This document shows, one piece after another, positions 60,881-64,000 of a stretch of DNA of 64,000 nucleotides. The DNA is from Pirellulaceae bacterium. GTDB taxonomy: Bacteria > Planctomycetota > Planctomycetia > Pirellulales > Pirellulaceae. The DNA lies in NCBI GenBank assembly GCA_023382975.1, contig JAHDXO010000035.1, positions 1 through 64,000 on the forward strand, in the 5' to 3' direction. The position numbers were made by a program, and so were the translations under genes. Numbering within the stretch: position 1 is the stretch's first letter; each line of letters begins with the position of its first letter. The notes beneath the pieces are model-generated. The model ran no database searches. It saw only the letters and a list, made by a program, of their open reading frames with translations, and was not told where the DNA came from.

Positions 60881-63115
60881 ATGCCGATCTCTGCGACGAC
60901 TGCGAGCCCCAACGACTGGCCGGTGCGAATTCGGCGGCGGCCGGACGTGGTCCCGGTCGAGCAGCGGTATGGAGAACGGCGCTATTGGGTGCTGAAGGAT
61001 CCGGTGGCTTGGCGCTATGTCAAGCTGAGCGAACTCGAGTACGCGATATGGCAGACACTGGACGGCCATGTTTCGCTAAGGCAGATCCAGGAGTCGTTCG
61101 AGACCCAGTTCACGCCGTTGAAGGTCAGCGAGCCGCAACTGCACGCCTTCCTCGGCGAACTGCACCGCAAAGGATTGGTGCTGGCTGACGCGGCCGGGCA
61201 GGGCACCGCGTTGCTGGGCCGCGATGCGCAACGCCGCTGGGACGAGCGGGTGCGAATGCTGGGCGGCGTCCTGGCCCTGCGTTTCCGGGGGATCAATCCC
61301 GATCCCGTTTTGGACCGCCTGTACGGGCTGGTGTATCCGCTGTTCAGCCCGGTCGCTTTGCTCAGTTCGCTGTTGGTGGTGCTGGCAGCTCTGGTGCTGG
61401 TCGCGGTTCAGTTCGACGTCTTGCGCGGTCGGCTGCCTCAGTTTTCCGCCTTCTTCCAGGCGACGAATGTCGTGTGGATCGCTGCGGCGCTGGCCGGAAC
61501 CAAGATCTTGCACGAACTGGGCCACGGACTGACGTGCCGCCACTTCGGCGCCCGCTGCCATGAACTGGGCGTGATGATGCTGGTGTTTGTACCGTGCTTG
61601 TACTGCAACGTCTCGGACGCTTGGACGCTGCCGAACAAGTGGCACCGCATCGCCGTGACCGCCGCCGGCGTCTGGGTGGAACTCGTTCTGGCAGCCGTGT
61701 GTACCTTCGTTTGGTGGTTCAGCGAACCAGGTTGGCTGAACACGCTGAGTCTGAATACGATGTTCGTGTGTTCGGTCAGCACGCTGCTGTTCAACGGGAA
61801 TCCCTTGTTGCGGTACGACGGCTACTACGTGCTTGCGGATTGGCTCGAAGTGCCCAACCTGTGGCAGCAGTCCCGCGGCTACTTGACGTCGTTGGTCCGC
61901 CGTTTTCACCTGGGCGTCGACGTCTACGACGATCTGGCTTGGCGAACGGAGCCGCGGCAGTTGCTGGTGCTGTACGGGTTGGCTTCGATCGCCTATCGTT
62001 GGATCGTGTTGGTGGCGATCCTGTTGTTCGTGTTCCGTTTTTTCGAGCCGTACCGGCTGGAGATCGTCGCTTGGTCGGTCGCCGTCCTGGTACTTGCCGG
62101 AACCGCGGGGCCGCCGATCAAGCAAGGGTGGCAATGGATGAAGCATCCCGGAAACCGACGCCGCATTCGCTGGGGCCGATTTGCATCGAGTGCCCTGGTC
62201 GTGTTCGTCGCGACGCTTGCGCTGGCGTTGACGCCGGTCCCGTTCCGCGTGACGGCTCCGCTGGTGCTGGAACCCGCCGACGCACGCCGCGTGTACGTGC
62301 CGGTGTCCGGCGAACTGGATGCCGTGCCGGTCGTCGAGGGCCAGCAAGTTGCTGCGGGCGAGGAACTGGCCCGACTGCGGAACTTGGCCCTGAGTGTGGA
62401 AGTGCTGGAGTTGGAGGGGGAAGTCGAGCGCGAGCAGGCTCGTCTCGACGGGTTGCAGGCGCGGCGCGCCTTCGACCCCGACGCGGCTTTGCAGATCCCG
62501 GCGTCGCAGGAGGTTCTGGCCGACTTGCGAGGAAGGTTGGATCAGCGGCGCGAGGAAGTATCGCGACTCGTGTTGCGAGCCCCGATTGCGGGAACCATCA
62601 TCCCGCCTCCTGAACTGCCGAAGCAGCCGGCCGAATCGGGCCAGCTTCCGGATTGGACGGGGACTCCGTTGCAGACGCGGAATCTGGGCAGCAAACTGGA
62701 ATCCGGTACGCTGTTCTGTTTGATCGGCGATCCGCAGCGTCTGGAAGCGACGTTGTACATCGATCAGTCGGAGATCGAGTACGTGCATCCCGGCCAGCGG
62801 GTGCGTCTGCGGTTCGACTCGCTGCCGGGCCGCATTCTGGAAGGCGAACTGGTCGAACTGGCCCGCATGGACGCCAAGATCGCGCCGCGCGAGTTGATGC
62901 CGCAGGATCTGCCCGTGCGAGCCGGGGCGGACGGCGTGATGCGTCCGCTGCAAACGCCCTATCAGGCGCGAGTCCGACTGGACGATCATCCCTACTGGCT
63001 GCCCGTTGGCGCGCGAGGCCAAGCTCGCGTCCAGGTCGGCTCGCTGTCGCTGGGCAGCCGGATCTACCGCCTCGTTCAACGGACGTTCCATTTCGACCGT
63101 TCCACGGGCACCTAA
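60881..63115 (+). CDS. PqqD-like / M50 site-2 protease / HlyD fusion protein
   Basis: 744 residues in three parts. Residues ~25-105 resemble a PqqD-type winged domain (RRYWVLKDPVAWRYVKLSEL, LRQIQESFETQF). The middle, with about 6-8 membrane helices, is an M50 metalloprotease: zinc motif HELGH at 211-215 and third ligand Asp313 in NPLLRYDGYYVLAD. Residues ~450-710 form a HlyD-type adaptor with a lipoyl-like beta domain (YVPVSGELDAVPVVEGQQVA), coiled coil and barrel. Similar fusions occur in planctomycetes; the exported or processed substrate is unknown. Confidence 0.85.
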   Translation: MPISATTASPNDWPVRIRRRPDVVPVEQRYGERRYWVLKDPVAWRYVKLSELEYAIWQTLDGHVSLRQIQESFETQFTPLKVSEPQLHAFLGELHRKGLVLADAAGQGTALLGRDAQRRWDERVRMLGGVLALRFRGINPDPVLDRLYGLVYPLFSPVALLSSLLVVLAALVLVAVQFDVLRGRLPQFSAFFQATNVVWIAAALAGTKILHELGHGLTCRHFGARCHELGVMMLVFVPCLYCNVSDAWTLPNKWHRIAVTAAGVWVELVLAAVCTFVWWFSEPGWLNTLSLNTMFVCSVSTLLFNGNPLLRYDGYYVLADWLEVPNLWQQSRGYLTSLVRRFHLGVDVYDDLAWRTEPRQLLVLYGLASIAYRWIVLVAILLFVFRFFEPYRLEIVAWSVAVLVLAGTAGPPIKQGWQWMKHPGNRRRIRWGRFASSALVVFVATLALALTPVPFRVTAPLVLEPADARRVYVPVSGELDAVPVVEGQQVAAGEELARLRNLALSVEVLELEGEVEREQARLDGLQARRAFDPDAALQIPASQEVLADLRGRLDQRREEVSRLVLRAPIAGTIIPPPELPKQPAESGQLPDWTGTPLQTRNLGSKLESGTLFCLIGDPQRLEATLYIDQSEIEYVHPGQRVRLRFDSLPGRILEGELVELARMDAKIAPRELMPQDLPVRAGADGVMRPLQTPYQARVRLDDHPYWLPVGARGQARVQVGSLSLGSRIYRLVQRTFHFDRSTGT

Positions 63116-63186
63116 CACCAAACGATTTTGTGGGGTTTCGGCTTAGGATTGGTCGAGAAAGTTACTTGACTGCGGGAGATCAACGC

Positions 63187-63816
63187 ATGGTTCGTTTTTG
63201 GATAACCCTTGTCGTCACCATCTTGAGCTTGTCCGCATTCCAGGGTTGCGCTCCAGCCGTGCAGGGTGTGAAACAGGAGGAAAGCGTGCTGAGATTCAGA
63301 GTGAAGTCGTTGGCTGGCGAAGAAGTGGATCTCGCCAAGTACCAAGGGAAGGTCGTCATGATCGTCAACGTCGCCAGCAAGTGCGGGTACACGGGTCAGT
63401 ACGAGCAACTGCAAGAACTGCACGAGAAGTACGCAAGCCAAGGACTGGCGGTTCTCGGCTTCCCGTGCAACCAGTTCCTGGGTCAGGAACCTGGCTCGGC
63501 CGAGGAAATCCAGACGTTTTGCCGGAAGAACTACGGCGTGACGTTCGACATGTTCGCCAAGGTCGAGGTGAATGGCGAGAACGCCTGCGAGCTGTACAAG
63601 TTCCTCACGTCACTGGACACGAATCCGAAAGGGGCCGGCAAGATCGGCTGGAACTTTGAGAAATTTCTAATCGACCGCCGTGGAATGGTCGTCGCACGGT
63701 TTGGCCCCGGCACGAAGCCGAATGCGCCAGAGATCGTCGCGATCATCGAAAGGGAACTGGCGAAAGATCCCACTGGAAATGGGGATTCGCAGGGAATTGC
63801 GCCCATCGCTGAATGA
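63187..63816 (+). CDS. glutathione peroxidase-like lipoprotein
   Basis: 209 residues from the ATG at 63187. A lipoprotein signal is visible (ITLVVTILSLSAFQGC, lipid Cys21). The thioredoxin-fold peroxidase has the peroxidatic Cys66 in NVASKCGYTGQY, a catalytic Gln/Trp setting (GFPCNQFLGQEPGS and GWNFEKFLIDRRG) and the extra Cys of FPCNQF. Cys replaces selenocysteine, so it likely uses thioredoxin rather than glutathione. It would detoxify peroxides on the cell envelope. Confidence 0.93.
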   Translation: MVRFWITLVVTILSLSAFQGCAPAVQGVKQEESVLRFRVKSLAGEEVDLAKYQGKVVMIVNVASKCGYTGQYEQLQELHEKYASQGLAVLGFPCNQFLGQEPGSAEEIQTFCRKNYGVTFDMFAKVEVNGENACELYKFLTSLDTNPKGAGKIGWNFEKFLIDRRGMVVARFGPGTKPNAPEIVAIIERELAKDPTGNGDSQGIAPIAE

Positions 63817-63871
63817 AAGCGTCAGCCTCGGTTCGACCGGCTCGGTTCTTGTGGATGCCGCCGAATCTCAT

Positions 63872-63891
63872 TCGCGGGGCTGCCCCCGCGA
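63872..63891. terminator. hairpin between convergent genes
   Basis: Perfect 8-bp stem TCGCGGGG (63872-63879), loop CTGC, CCCCGCGA (63884-63891), 55 bases after the peroxidase stop and facing the minus-strand partial gene. No T-run. Confidence 0.5.
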
Positions 63892-63923
63892 TCGCCTTCG
63901 ACTCGCATGACCGCCGCTTCCTC

Positions 63924-64000
63924 TCACTTCAGGCTCGATGAAGCGCGTCGCGCCAAGTCTGGTCCTTCGACCTCGACGCGCAGCACGAACTCGCCGCCGC
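63924..64000 (-). CDS. 3' end of an unidentified gene, cut by the window edge
   Basis: On the minus strand the last 25 codons read GGEFVLRVEVEGPDLARRAS and then SSLK before a TGA at 63926-63924. Codon third positions are GC-rich, as in neighbouring genes, and the hairpin at 63872 fits a terminator. No family can be named from so short a piece. The rest lies beyond the right edge. Confidence 0.45.
   Translation of the reverse strand, partial: GGEFVLRVEVEGPDLARRASSSLK

Noticed and set aside
61076..63121. A 681-codon open frame antisense to the M50/HlyD gene
   Set aside because: Shadow frame rich in Gln/His/Arg; the sense strand carries the zinc motif and adaptor domain.

Overview
The window looks like chromosomal DNA of a high-GC planctomycete, probably of the Pirellulales type. 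The evidence is the gene content: a PSC1/DUF1549/DUF1553 protein paired with a DUF1501 protein, two DUF1080 proteins, a Tat-exported Gfo/Idh/MocA oxidoreductase, a PqqD/M50/HlyD fusion, and genes widely spaced with short hairpin repeats between them. No phage, insertion sequence, tRNA, rRNA or CRISPR array was seen.

Layout. 0-1.5 kb: an ECF sigma factor and a ParE/ParD-type toxin-antitoxin pair, all on the minus strand. 1.8-6.2 kb: the DUF1549/DUF1553 + DUF1501 pair. 6.2-8.1 kb: a disturbed segment with an Rpn-type nuclease ending in a GRQE repeat tail, flanked by two apparent gene remnants (one Rhs/cell-wall-protein-like, one glycosyltransferase-like). 8.4-14.8 kb: an oxidoreductase, a tandem array of 66-bp hairpin repeats, mfd and a SurA-like peptidyl-prolyl isomerase. 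14.8-24.6 kb: RNase H, a transglutaminase lipoprotein, conserved hypothetical genes, VanZ, DUF1080, tadA, a candidate structured RNA in front of a 705-residue secreted protein, and a RidA/chorismatase-like protein.

24.7-38.7 kb: one long minus-strand S10-spc-alpha ribosomal superoperon from rpsJ to rplQ, with secY and rpoA. It lacks rpmD, adk, map, infA and rpsD at their usual places. A good sigma-70-type promoter with phased A-tracts lies upstream of rpsJ, and a strong hairpin terminator follows rplQ.

39-47.3 kb: a DUF1080 protein, then a complete Na+-translocating NADH:quinone reductase operon nqrABCDEF followed by apbE (flavinylation) and nqrM (maturation). 47.3-56.4 kb: a Lon-like protease of the LonH/YcbZ type, a CHASE-PAS-PAS hybrid histidine kinase with two receivers, an ABM monooxygenase, a PP2C phosphatase with a degenerate receiver, and an OleA/FabH-like thiolase. 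56.6-64 kb: a GT39/ArnT-like glycosyltransferase, xylose isomerase divergent from a short-chain dehydrogenase, the PqqD/M50/HlyD fusion, a glutathione peroxidase lipoprotein, and the 3' end of a gene running off the right edge.

Most of the window is conserved housekeeping. The least explained items are the structured RNA near 20.2 kb, the 66-bp hairpin array near 9.8 kb, the Rpn island with its flanking remnants, the hairpins between rpsK and rpoA, and the single-gene M50/HlyD fusion.
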